Positions 1 through 11,156 are shown, numbered from the stretch's first letter. The stretch is DNA of 64,000 bases from Liquidambar formosana (GCA_039720395.1 CM077829.1:26373842-26437841); one strand, 5' to 3'. The notes: a model not told the origin generated them from the sequence alone. Translations and numbers: made by a program.

Positions 1-1292
1 GTATTGTTGTGCAATCCGAGGAGGGGAAGTGAATGATGGCCACCCGTGGTTCCATGACATAAAGAAGTTCATTGAAGAAAGGGAGTACCCAGAAGGAGCA
101 TCTCGTATCGACAGAAAAACCTTAAGACGGCTAGCAAGTCACTATGTACTTTGTGGAGGAAAGCTATATCGGAGATCATACGACGGGATCCACCTACAAA
201 TGTGTCACCAAGGAGGAAGCCGAGCATCTGATCAAAGAAATCCATGAAGGGACAAGGGCTCCGCACATGAATGGCTATATGTTGGCTAAGAAAATCATGA
301 GGTTAGGCTATTATTGGTCTACCATGGAAAGAGATTGCCACGTACATGTCAAGAAGTGCCATAAATGCCAACTGTTCGCCAGTGGACAACATTTGCCTTC
401 TATGCCTTTAACAAGTATGTCGTCACCATGGCCGTTCGCAGTATGGGGGATAGATATCATCGGACAGATCAAGCCAAAGGCGTCAAATGGGCATGAATAC
501 ATCCTAGTTGCCATCGATTATTTCACTAAGTGGGTGGAAGCAGCATCCTTTAAGACCTTGAATTCTAAGAAGGTAGCATAGTTCATACAGCACAGCATCA
601 TCTATCGATATGGGGTACCGCATGAAGTTATCTCAGACAATGGCCAGCACTTTCAGAAAGAAACCCATGAGCTCTTGCAAAAGTACGGCATAGTTCACCA
701 TCTGTCGTCACCATATCGTCCTCAAACTAATGGAGCAGTGGAAGCAGCTAACAAGAATATCAAGAAGATACTACAGAAGACTGCAGACTCGCACACAGAT
801 TGGCATGAGAAGTTACCGTTGGCTCTATGGGGTTACAGAACATCAATAAGGTCATCAACAGGGGCTACCCCTTACTCTCTAGTTTATGGAATGGAGGCCG
901 TGTTTCCAGTTGAATTGGAGGTTCCTTCACTGAGGGTTGCCGTGGAGAGCCAGATAACAGAAGTGGACTGAGTTAAGAGCCGTTATGACGAGTTAGCTTT
1001 ACTCGATGAAAGGCGGTTAAGGGCGCTGTATCATGTGCAAGGGTATCAACAGAGAGTCGTCAGAGCATTCAACAAGCATGTCAAAGATCGAGGTCTAAAG
1101 AAAAGGGATGTAGTGCTGAAGGAAATCAGAGCTCCAATATTCGATCCGCGAAGGAAATTCAAGCCAAGTTGGGGTGGACCATACATTATCAAAGAAATAT
1201 TGCCAGCAGGGGCTATTCGCCTCATGGATTTAGATGGAATTGAGTTCGCTTGTCCAACTAATTTGGATCAATTGAAAAGATATCATGTTTGA
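1..1292 (+). pseudogene. E1 Ty3/gypsy (Tat-type) pol, 3' end: integrase
   Basis: This is the end of a polyprotein that enters from the left edge. It covers the RNase H-integrase linker, the HHCC zinc-binding part (about 195-375, ending in paired CxxC cysteines near 345-370), the DDE core (D in WGIDIIG near 455, D in SDNGQ near 637, E in NGAVEAANK near 742) and the C-terminal domain up to the stop at 1290-1292. Integrase joins element cDNA to host DNA. The copy is dead: there is a frame shift near 195-205, an in-frame TAG at 579-581 and a TGA at 969-971. The YGMEAV..VELEVPS segment is typical of Tat/Ogre elements (family knowledge). It is convergent with antisense gene B downstream. Confidence 0.95.
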
Positions 1293-1374
1293 GGCCTGTT
1301 AGGTTGAAAACCTGTAAGGGCGGCTTAGGCAAAAGTTAAGGCATGAGAACTACGTAAGACCTGATTCTCCATTC

Positions 1375-1411
<37 letters not shown>

Positions 1412-1655
1412 CAAAACAAAAAAAAAAAAAAAACAAACAAACGAAAAAAAAAAAACCAAAAAAAGAAAAAAATCATGGAGATACGTAGGCAACCCATAAA
1501 GTTACCTTGGGTGCAGTCTAAATCAAACAACAAAATCCCAAATTTGATTTATTATTGGCAATTTATTCAAAACTAAAATTGATTGACATAGCAATTCATT
1601 GGCATTAAGGAAAAGAACTATAAAAGTGCCATAAATATCCTATTCTATTGAGTCT
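1293..1655. other. E1 spacer between pol and antisense gene B, with A-rich tract
   Basis: This is the gap between two convergent genes. It holds an almost pure A tract at about 1376-1475, then a segment reading CATGGAGATACGTAGGCAAC. E6 keeps the same arrangement at 51930-52332, on the opposite strand of the window. The tract could supply poly(A) signals for both converging transcripts; that is inference. Confidence 0.7.
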
Positions 1656-2942
1656 TCAATTCTTCTTGGGCTTCTTTGCAGCTCGCTTTTCAGCTTTCTT
1701 CTTCTCTCTTTCGTGTCTTCTTTTCTTCCTCAAGTCGTGTTCGTAAGCTGCTGTCACTGCTTCCATAATATCTTCTCTACAAGATTCAAGTTCGTTATTC
1801 TTGATAAGTCCAAAAATCCTTTCTCTTTGAGTAGTCTCTCTCTCACCCAAATTGCTTTTCAACTATTCCTTGTACTCGAGGCTCATCATATATGGACCAT
1901 CAATATTCGTAACTTGAGTTAGTGTCAGCTTGCTAGGCCATCGATCCTTCGCCCAAGTCACTACAGAAAGACCCGCATGCACCACAGGATAGTCACCTTT
2001 CAAGGAAGTGGGTATGGTTTGCATGGCACCCATCTGACGAAGAACCTTTGAAGGCCAATAAAAAGAAGTGGACCTCAGTCCTATGAGCCTCACTATGGCA
2101 CATCCAGAAGTTCACAAAAGCACCTGTTCACTGCAGCCCCATGTGAAGACAAACCACTTGATATTCTTCCATAAAAGGGTTTGGAAGTAACCTAGCCAAT
2201 CTCTCAATGAAAATTGCCCAGGCAGTTCAATGTGGCGAAGACAGTAATGTTGGGGCTTGTATGGTGTAATGGCAACTGGTGACAAAAATTTCAGTCTTTC
2301 AAGCAACCACATTTGCAGCAGAATGGGGCTACCTCCTAAAGGAACCTTTGGGTCCTCATGGACTTAATCCAAGCTATTCAGGGTTTCAGCTAGTACCATG
2401 GGAATCAAGTTATGGCCCTTGGCAAGGAGAGGAATCAACTCACAAATTTGTATGGGAACATGTGGAGTACCAGTTGAAATAAAGAAACGACCAATAAGGC
2501 AAAAGACAAGTGCATGCTTAATAGGAAAGGTAAATTTCAGAATACCTTTGCTATCATAGGCCAAAAAAGAGGTTTCCAATTTCATCAAGTTTACCATATG
2601 GTCTTTTACAAACGTGGAGGCATATTGGTGGTGAATCCCAAGTAAGTTGGAGAAAGAAGTAAGAAAGCTTGGGCGAGGAGTAGGGAGAATGAAAGGACCT
2701 ACCGGTGAAACTCCATACAACGCGCAGAATTCCTCCATAGTTAGGCACAATTCTTCATAATTGAAGTGGAACACATGAATTTGGGGATCCCAAAAATATG
2801 TAGCAGCAGTCAAGAGGTTCATTTCAAGCTTCACATGCCTCAAGGAGAGCAATGGATCCAAGCTAAAGCACTTAAACTCAGATTTTGCTTCAGCACTCAT
2901 AACTCTCAAAAACCCTCCTAGAAATTTGTCTAGAGCCTCCAT
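1656..2942 (-). pseudogene. E1 antisense gene B: plant mobile domain protein
   Basis: This intronless gene runs opposite to pol and reads in one frame for about 429 codons. The PMD hallmark is the YFWDP...HVFHFNYEELC..MEEFCALYGVSP region at residues 49-85. A SFYWPS motif follows near residue 292, and the C-terminus is a lysine/arginine-rich tail (KKRRHEREKKKAEKR), which suggests nuclear entry. Three in-frame stops interrupt it (2364-2366, 2112-2114, 1863-1865) but there is no frame shift. PMD proteins are related to transposase-derived families and occur as extra antisense ORFs in some Tat elements (family knowledge). The start was chosen because a TATA box lies 56 bases upstream and the same start is kept in E5, E6 and E7. 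The function is not known. Confidence 0.88.
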
Positions 2943-3165
2943 AATTTCTAATGAATGAATACAAGTAGGTTTAGGAACCTTTTGGATGTGTTTTTATAGG
3001 GAAAAGGTCACAAATCCAAGTTCTGGAAGGAGAAAACCCGTCAAAGTAGGGAGTTTCCTATTTGAAGTGGGATTCTCGCTTCGGGCTCGGGTGACCACCC
3101 AGGCCTGGGCGGCTAGCCACCTGGGCTTGGGCGGCTAGCCGTCCAGCCCCGGGTGGTCACCTGAG
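2943..3165 (-). promoter_or_regulatory. E1 gene B promoter: TATA box and GC-rich dyad
   Basis: On the minus strand a TATAAAAA box starts at 2998, 56 bases before the ATG. A GC-rich block at 3086-3165 has inverted ends (CTCGGGTGACC facing GGTCACCTGAG) and two copies of a GGCTAGCC-centred palindrome. Its proximal end is 88 bases from the TATA box, as in E5 and E7. Confidence 0.7.
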
Positions 3166-3399
3166 GCCGTTTTCCTATTTTGCCCAGTTTTGCCCATTTT
3201 TGACCCTATTTGACCCCTATATGGTTATGTGACCTTGGGAAGCATATTTTGAGCTTATTTTTGCACAAAAACATGAGTAAATCACCATAATAGAATTCCA
3301 AAAGTCTCATAAAAAGTACCAAAGCAAGTGTTCAAAGAGGAGTTACAAAGCACAAAGAAAGATGTTTCATTCATTCACAAAGCAAGAGGTTAAGCTAAG
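3166..3399. other. E1 spacer between gene A 3' end and gene B promoter
   Basis: This carries pyrimidine-rich repeats of the type TTTTGCCC/TTTGACCC at about 3175-3225. I see no gene. It presumably holds the 3' untranslated part of gene A. Confidence 0.5.
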
Positions 3400-6136
3400 C
3401 TAATGATCTCCCGTGGTTCTTCTCTTTCTACTTGACTTGCCTCTACCATGACTAGCATGAGGATTCCTTTGGGGTGGCATTGGTTGTGGTGGACGCACTG
3501 TGGAGACCTATTGCAAAGAAATCAATTAATAAAAGAAAGGTTATACCTTTAGCTCCTATGATTGGAATGAACAAAGGGAATGTCTTACAGTGGGATTTAG
3601 TCGCCCCTCTAGCACCGAGTTTGCCAAACTCATCCTAACAAGGTCCCGCCTTAATCCCTCTCTGAGTTCAAGGCACTCCTGTGCGTACTCTCGGGGAACC
3701 TAAAAAATGAACATGGTTAATAAAGGATGAAAGAGGTTTTAAGGAAAGCAAAAGGCTTAGAGCTTACATGTTCATACCTCGGGTCAATCCTAGGGACTTC
3801 ATCAAAAGCAAGGTGAGTAATATTAGTCCTCATGAACTCCAACCCATTGCATAGGTTCACTTGCCAGTCGAGAACTGGGAGAGGCGGCTGTGCCATTCCC
3901 CCCATCTCATAATCCTCATCTCCATGAGTCATGCCTGTGGAGGACGCTATTGTGGAACTATGTCCACGAGCTCGCCAGCCCTGCAATAGACAATTGGCTT
4001 AAGAGGAGTGCTTGCATAAATCAATAATTGAAAAGAATGGGATAGAGACTCACCCCTTGAAGTGGGAAGCCAATGACTCTAGGGCGCATCAGGAATTGAT
4101 TGCAGAAAGTCATGTAGTTAGTATTGGGCAAGGTGAACTCCTCAGCATCCCATCCAGTCAGAGCTTCCATCAGCTCATCCCCATCCAGAGAGTCGGTGTG
4201 CCTCATATTCATAGGGGGCAAGACAGGGGTAAGAGCGGCATCCACTCGTCCTTTCACCTGCCTAAGGACACGCTCCCCCAAATACCAGTATCGCCCTGAG
4301 GGACCCTCAAAGAGTACCCTCTTCCCAGTCAACTCCAAATAGGATGCACACCTCCTAGGCAACCTAGCTTCCCACAGTCCCCAATGGCTCCACTCTACCT
4401 GTTGAATTTGAAAAAAAAAATGATGAGCAAGATAATGAGGGTGAATGAAAGAAAAGAATGAGGTAGAGGGATTACCATATTAGCATTTAGACTTGCCAAG
4501 TACGCCCTTGCATGGGCGTAGTCATGCCTATTGGGGGCACGCACAGCTATCTTGTTGGGAGCATAGTTCCCAAGTATGGGCCATCCTTGTATCTCATTGT
4601 CCAGGGTGGGGCGGCACAGTCCCAGATATTCATAATACCATATCTATCAAAATTCAAGAAAAGCATTAAAATTAAGTCAAGTTTGAGAGGAATTTAAAAA
4701 TTAAACATTTTTACTTACCTCCCAAACAAATGGAAGCCCACCAAAATTCTTGGAAACACCTCGAGACATGTCGGACATGGATCTGTACATGGTGGCTAGT
4801 GCTGCCCCTCCCCAGTTATACCTCCCCATCTTGTTCACATCCACCATGGAAGCAAGATAGCCCAGTTGTGCCATGTCATTGGCACCAACAAAGAGAGTGC
4901 AAGAGATCATATAGATCATGAATGCCCTAGCTATGCACTCGGGAGCCACTCCCACAACTTCTACTTGGTTGGCAAAATTTTCGAATAGCCATGTTCTCCT
5001 AACACTGCGTGAACCCGCCTCAATATCCATCCCCAACATAGTTAGGAGATAGGCACTATCCGTGTTGGCATCCCCATAGAATTCCAACCTCTTTCCCTTG
5101 AGGCTTAAACTGGTGATGATTGAAAAATCCTTGGGAGTCATGGTCATTTCCCCAAAACTAAAGTGGAAGGTGTTGGTGGTATCCCACCATAGTTCAGCTA
5201 AGGCAAGGAGGGCTTGCCTATCCCATTGTTCATTCCATAGGGAGTCAAGAAACCAACTAAAACCCGCTTTCTTTATGAGGTCTCTTACAGAAGGTTGGGT
5301 GTGTTCCATATGCTTCCACCACCCAATAAGATTCCTTATCGAAGACCTTGTGCGTAGGTCTTGGAAGTTGGGCTAATCAAGAAGAATTATTCACCTAGTT
5401 AGTGTAAAAATCATATGCAAGCATTGATAATTGGCTTTTCAAAAAGCTAAGTCTTTTAGTTCATGAACAAGTAAACCTTGCTTTGAAAGTTTATGAAAAC
5501 ATGGGTTTTATTCTTCAAACTCATGATCATTGGTAAACCATGCATTCCAAGACCATGGAAACATGGTTTTTTCAAAGAAAATAGCAAGTAAACTTTGTTT
5601 TCCAAAGTGGTTTTTTAAGGAAAAAATAAGCAAACCTTGTTCATGAAAACATTGGTTTTTCAAAAATATAGCAAACTTGGTTTTTCAAAGTTCATGAAAA
5701 TGCTTGGTTTTGTTTCTAAAATCAATTAGAAATGAATGCCTATGATTTTTCCTTGCAATACACATCAATTTTACAAAGATTGGATGAATTTTCATCACTC
5801 AAGCATTTTATCAAACACTTGGTGGGCACTATTCACCAAGCTTTCAAATTGAATTCTTTTCACATCCAATCCTTGCCAAAATCAATGGGCATTGCAAACA
5901 TTGCTAGGAATACTCATAGAGAGTTCATGGGAATGCATTTCAACCAACAAAAATGAAAATTTCAAAGAAAAGTTTAAAATGGGTAAGCTTACCTCTTGCT
6001 TGGAATGGAGAAAAGAGAGATGATTCCTTGGTTCTAGAAGCAATTTCTATTGAGGAACTTCATATATTGGTGCCTTGTATCTACTCTTTGAGTCAAGGAA
6101 TGGATACTTTGAAGTGGAGTCTTCATTGGGATCCAT
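3400..6136 (-). pseudogene. E1 antisense gene A: seven-exon plant mobile domain protein
   Basis: All seven exons can be placed by GT/AG borders and by match to E7: 6136-5993, 5372-4719, 4643-4476, 4398-4054, 3980-3768, 3699-3589, 3507-3400. Their lengths are 144, 654, 168, 345, 213, 111 and 108, all phase 0, about 580 codons. Exon 2 has the PMD core (WWDTTNTFHFSFGEMTMTP, then RRTW and YNWGGAALA..YRSMS). Exon 7 ends in a basic SSRKRR tail, a likely nuclear signal. Intron 1 is 620 bases; the others are 68-81. The only defect seen is an in-frame TAG at codon 30 in exon 1; every splice site looks usable. A start in exon 2 (5309) would avoid that stop. The gene lies between gene B and the tandem array. 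PMD is recognised; the function is not known. Confidence 0.88.
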
Positions 6137-6502
6137 GGTGGATGAACTAGCTTGTTTTGAGCAAAAATGGGTTTAATGGGTTTTTGATTTGCAAAGTGCT
6201 GCAAATTTCTTGTTTTTGATGTGAAATTGGGTGTTAATGATGCTATTTCATGTGTATGAATCCCTCTTGAAGTGTGGATTTGAATGCCTTTGGGTGTTGG
6301 AGTGATTTTGCAAAATAGGGTAAGCTTTCTAGAGAGAGAAACTCCAATTTTCGGGTTCTTTGAACAAGGGGTATGAATAGTGCACTTGTATTTTAAAAAC
6401 CCAGAATTTTTCAGCACATGGCTCGGGTGACCATCCAAGCCTTGGGCGGCTAGCCACCAGGGCATGGGCGGCTAGCCTCCCGAGGCCAGGTGGTCACCCA
6501 AG
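6137..6502 (-). promoter_or_regulatory. E1 gene A upstream region with GC-rich dyad
   Basis: The dyad block at 6422-6502 has ends CTCGGGTGACC and GGTGGTCACCC with internal GGCTAGCC palindromes. A weak TATA-like TTAAAATA starts at 6396 on the minus strand, about 26 bases from the block. The remaining stretch before the ATG looks like a 5' leader. The long ORF seen here on the minus strand is not supported. Confidence 0.6.
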
Positions 6503-6789
6503 CCACCTTGTTTTGGCTTTCTCCCTCGCTTTGTCTCACTTTAGCGCGTGATCAAACCCTCTTCCAAATGAGATATTCAACACTTTTTGAGCTTAAAATC
6601 AATCAAATTTCATCTTGAAATCAATTCTTTGAATTGATTTTATGTTCAGAAGGATTGAATATATTTCCCCTGTGCCATGCCAACTCAAGTGACAATATGT
6701 TAAGGCACTTTCTCCTTGCATCATGCTTGTTCAATCTTGGTAAATTGATCATATGCTCTCATTTCAAATCTTGATTTTCCATCCCACTT
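6503..6789. other. E1 segment between gene A dyad and tandem array
   Basis: This is non-coding. It matches the E5 segment at about 39375-39640, which supports homology of the two 3' regions. No gene is seen. Confidence 0.5.
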
Positions 6790-8330
6790 AGTTGAATATA
6801 TTCATCACTTGAATATATTCTTCCATTTCAAAAGTGTATTCACCCTTTGAATATGCTTCTCAGTTTCAAATCCTCATTCTCTATCTTACTTGGTCGAATA
6901 TATTCATCACTTGGATACATTCTTCCATTTCAAAAGTGTATTCACCCTTTGAATATGCTTCTCAGTTTCGAATCCTCAATCACTATCTTACTTGGTTAAA
7001 TATATTCATCACTTGAATATGTTTCTCCATTTCAATGGTATGTTCGTCACTTGAACATACTTCTCAGATCATTTGTCACTTACTTGGTTAAGTATATCCA
7101 TCGCTTGGATATATTTCTCCATTTCAATGGTATACTCATCACTTGAGTATACTTCTCAATTCATTTGTCACTTACTTGGTTAAATATATTCATCACTTGA
7201 ATATGTTTCTCCATTTCAATGGTATGTTCATCACGTGAACATACTTCTCAGATCATTTGTCACTTACTTGGTTAAGTATATCCATCGCTTGGATATATTT
7301 CTCCATTTCAATGGTGTGCTCATCACTTGAGAATACTTCTCAGACTTTTTTCAATCACTTGGTTAAATATATTCATCACTTGAATATATTTCTCCATTTC
7401 AATGGTGTGCTCATCACTTGAGTATACTTCTCAGTCTTTTTCAATCACTTGGTTAAATATATTTATCGCTTGAATATATTTCTCCATTTCAATGGTGTGC
7501 TCATCACTTGAGTATACTTCTCAGTCTTTTTCAATCACTTGGTTAAATATATTCATCGCTTGAATATATTTCTCCATTTCAATGGTATACTCATCACTTG
7601 AGTATACTTCTCAGTTCATTTGTCACTTACTTGGTTAAATATATTCATCACTTGAATATATTTCTCCATTTCAATGGTATGTTCATCACTTGAACATACT
7701 TCTCAGATATTTGTCACTTACTTGGTTAAATATATTCATCGCTTGAATATATTTCTCCATTTCAATGGTATACTCATCACTTGAGTATACTTCTCAGATC
7801 ATTTGTCACTTACTTGGTTAAATATATTCATCACTTGAATATATTTCTCCATTTCAATGGTATACTCATCACTTGAGTATGCTTCTCGGATTATTCTCTA
7901 TCTTACTTGGTTAAATATATTCGTGACCTGAATATATTTCTCCATTTCAAAAGTATACTCATCACTTGAGTATACTTCTCAGTCTTTTCATCACTTGGTT
8001 AAATATATTCGTGACTTGAATATATTTCTCCATTTCAAAGGTGTACTCATCACTTGAGTATACTTCTCAACATCTTTCAATCACTTGGATTAATATATTC
8101 GTGACCTGAATATATTTCTCCATTTCAAAGGTATGTTCATCACTTGAACGTATTTCTCAGATTTCATTATCAATCACTTGGTTAAATATATTTGTGACTA
8201 GAATATATCTTCCCATTTCAAAAGTATGTTCATTCGTAGTGGCTTGAATATGCTTCTCTTATCAATTCTCAACCCCCAGTGGTTTAAGTATACTCATGAC
8301 TTGAGTACACTTCCTTATTTCAATCTTAGG
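6790..8330 (+). repeat. E1 tandem array of about 90-base units, two hairpins each
   Basis: There are roughly 16 units with a period near 93 bases. Each holds two short inverted repeats with a five-base loop (TCACT or TCGCT). Hairpin I has arms such as ATATTCA/TGAATAT or TATATCCA/TGGATATA (7091-7114). Hairpin II has arms such as TATACTCA/TGAGTATA (7131-7151) or TATGTTCA/TGAACATA (7039-7059). Tat/Ogre elements are known for tandem repeats in their 3' untranslated region. Relatives occur in E4 and E5. Confidence 0.92.
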
Positions 8331-8406
8331 TTTTCAACCTCCTATCATTGTTGGTGTTAGTGTGTGATTTCTCCAGGCTTTTTGGCAAAAATGGGTTGTT
8401 CTTTAT

Positions 8407-8448
8407 CATTGGTTCACAAGTGTAACTTGTTCGCCAATGAGGGGCTTC
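8407..8448 (+). other. E1 pre-PPT hairpin and polypurine tract
   Basis: A stem-loop at 8407-8439 has outer arms CATTGG/CCAATG and inner arms ACAAGT/ACTTGT around loop GTA. It runs directly into AGGGGCTTC, which ends at the LTR border. The purine run is the likely primer for plus-strand DNA synthesis. The same layout stands before every 3' LTR of T1 and T2 here. Confidence 0.7.
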
Positions 8449-11156
8449 TATCACACCCCATTTTTGCACCACCTTACTAGGGCTCATCATCTCATGCATG
8501 TTTTTATTTTGTTTTTGAGTCTAGTCACTTGCATTAGTTTCCTGGAGTCACAAGGACAATGGATATGAATTTTGGTTCAATTCGGAGTTGATTTTAAGGG
8601 ATAATAAGAGCTTTTGTGACTTGAGGGGCATAGTCGTCTTTTAAGTCCCAAACTTTTCATTTGACCTTGAAATGATCTCCAAATTGTCAATTGGAGTTCA
8701 TATGGATGCATAAGAGGTATTTCTAGTGTCAATTTGATAAGTCAATGGCTTGGGATTAAAATGGCTTGACGTAGTTCAAGTTGGTTAATTGACCCTTCTT
8801 TGGGTTAGCTCTAATTGACTCACAATTACCAACCAAATCTTTTCAAATTGACTTTCATTAGTCATTATTTTACCCCCAAAAGTGTTTTATGACGTTCAAT
8901 TTTGATATGGAAAGTATTTGGTTTGACCCTATGTGCATGCCTATGCTTAGCAAAGGTAGAGCATAGCGGTTAACCACCTTGTTCAAACCTAACCATGCCC
9001 CCATGGTTAGTGGTTTTCACCCTAAAATGTTCAAAAACATATTCCTCATCGAAACACGATCGTTTTGGCTTTTGTTTCATCAAAATCGAAGTTCATTTGG
9101 CCCCTGAAACACTCCTAGAAGGTAAAGGAGTCCAAAAAAAGCAAAAAGCTGATGTGGGCTCGGGTGACCACCCAAGCCTGGGCGGCTAGCCGCCTAGGCC
9201 CAGGTGGCTAGCCGCCCGGCCTTGGGTGGTCACCCGAGGCCACTTTCCTATTTTCACTCAATTTCCTTGCTGAAGCGGACTCTTCCCTATTTTGATGTAT
9301 TTGGGCTCTTTTGGACGAGTTTCCTTCTAATTTTTGGTAACTCCTGAGTTACTTAAGCCCTAAGGGGGTCTCTAATAGCCCTTGGATTAATTCTTAGGGT
9401 TTTAATCCCAGCCATTGGTTTATCCTAATTGAAGTCTATAAATACCCCCTATGCTTCAGCACAAGGGGAACCACTTTATGCCTAAATACCTAAGTGTTTG
9501 AGAGAGAATAAGAAAGAGAGACTTGAAGGAGAGCTGGAGTTCTTGCTGTAGCCTTGGAGAGGATTGGTTCAAGTCATCCATAAGAACAAGGGAGAGTCTC
9601 TACAGCAGCAAGGAAGTTTCTTCTTAAGGTATTCCTCCCTCTTCATTTATGTTGAATATGGGTTTTCATATAGGATAGGCCTATTGCATGTTAAAGGTAG
9701 CTTTTCTATCATGTATTAACACTCTAGCTAGTTAATATACATGGAATATCTACTGTTTATCATAATCTTAGCATGCTTTAGGGCTGTCCTTTGTGTTTTT
9801 GTGCATAGTTGTGATTCTTGTGCTCTCGTCGTCCTTGTTTTAGGATAGTGTCATTGCATGCTAGTGTTAGGGTTTCTTATCATCTTTTATTGCTTTAGTT
9901 AGTTAATATGCATGATTAGGGTTCTGTTTAGTTTTATTTTAGCATGATTGAGGTTTGTTTTGTGTGTTTTTAAGCATATTTGTGAGTTTAGGGTTTTAGT
10001 GTCCTTGTTTTATGTTAGTTTTCATACAGCATGTTAAAGTAAGTCTTTTTATTGGTTTTTCTTCATAGTTGCTGTATATGTTTTTCATATGGAGTAAATA
10101 TGATATTTTTGCATGCATGTTAGTTCATTCTAGGGTTTTTATGCATGATATGGTTCTAGGATTGTGTTAGGGCTTATGAAAGTTTGCTGTTTTTGTTATT
10201 GGCATGTTTAGTGGATGATTTTAGGCCTTAGTACTATTCTGTCCAGATTTGCATGTTAGTGTGTTTGCATGGTTTTGAGCACGTGTAAGGGTGCAAATAG
10301 GTGTAGTAATTGTCCTATGGCAAATAGGGCTGCCAATGTTTGAAATGGCTAATGCTTGGACTTATTGCGCTCAGGTAAGCGGGTGTGAAGGTGCCCCAAT
10401 TCACCTCTCTTCCTAACTCTTTCCCTTCCCCCTCTCTAGGGTTAGTTTTTAATGCAAGTCTATGGTATAATCAAAGGTTTCCTTCAATAATAAATTCTGT
10501 TTTTATCAAGGTTTCCATTTTGTGGAATTTTCCTAAAATCAAACTTTGTTTATTCAACTCTTTTGATCAAATAAGGAAACCTAGGGTTTTTACCATAGGT
10601 TTGTATTAAGTATTAACCCTAGTTCTAATCGAACTACGTGGACTTTGATCCATGTATTTCGTTGCATGGTACGTAGGCACTCTTCGTGAGGCTCAAGTCC
10701 ATTCTAGGATCCAAGCATCCTAGGTTTATTTCTGTTTTCTTTTCTTTTTTCTTTATTTTCTGTTTTATTTGCTTATTATGCATGGATGGATGAATGGAAT
10801 ATATGATATGCATGCAATTCTTGTGATGATATACTTGCTGATTTTTGTATGGAAAGATCTTGATTTAGCCCAAATGAACTGAGAGACCGAAAGGGTGACA
10901 TGGGTGCCCATAGGCTTTGCCTAGAACCTTCCCATGTCATAACTTAGCCTCCGAATCCCCGATTTCTTTGGTTTCCAAAAGACTATTTTTGCCTTTCCTT
11001 TTAAAACATGGAGTCATTCAAATTGTTTTCTTAAAACAAACTACTTTTAGGGTTTTCCTTGTTTCCTTTAAAAAATAAGGTGGCGACTCCTTTCCTTTTT
11101 CTTTTTCAAACCTATTTTCTTTCCAACCCTTGTGAGCCCAATTTCCGGGGTTCACA
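8449..11156 (+). mobile_element. E1 3' LTR (T1a), 2708 bp
   Basis: The borders are set by the PPT on the left and by match to six other LTR copies. It starts TATCACACCCC (TG mutated to TA) and ends CCGGGGTTCACA. The GC dyad is at 9159-9238, TATAAATA at 9437, and a conserved leader stem-loop at 10897-10938 (GACATGGG/CCCATGTC). The tail carries ACTACGTGGACTTTGATCC near 10635 and GGTGGCGACTCC near 11080; the latter motif is common near the end of Tat/Ogre LTRs. X sequence resumes at 11157. The 5' LTR of E1 lies off the left edge, so the target duplication cannot be checked. Confidence 0.92.
9159..9444 (+). promoter_or_regulatory. E1 LTR promoter: GC dyad plus TATA
   Basis: The dyad block (9159-9238) has inverted ends CTCGGGTGACC and GGTCACCCGAG and two GGCTAGCC-type cores. 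TATAAATA begins at 9437, 199 bases from the block. The same spacing is found in the E5 LTR (199) and the T2 LTRs (198). Confidence 0.65.

Noticed and set aside
1336..1533. Phenylalanine-rich minus-strand ORF
   Set aside because: It is the translation of the A-rich tract.
6034..6465. A 143-codon minus-strand ORF upstream of E1 gene A
   Set aside because: It overlaps the leader, exon 1 in another frame and the GC dyad, and has no counterpart in E6 or E7.
6790..8330. CRISPR-like appearance of regular repeats
   Set aside because: This is a plant retroelement. Units abut with no unique spacers, and the arrays lie in the 3' region of gypsy elements.
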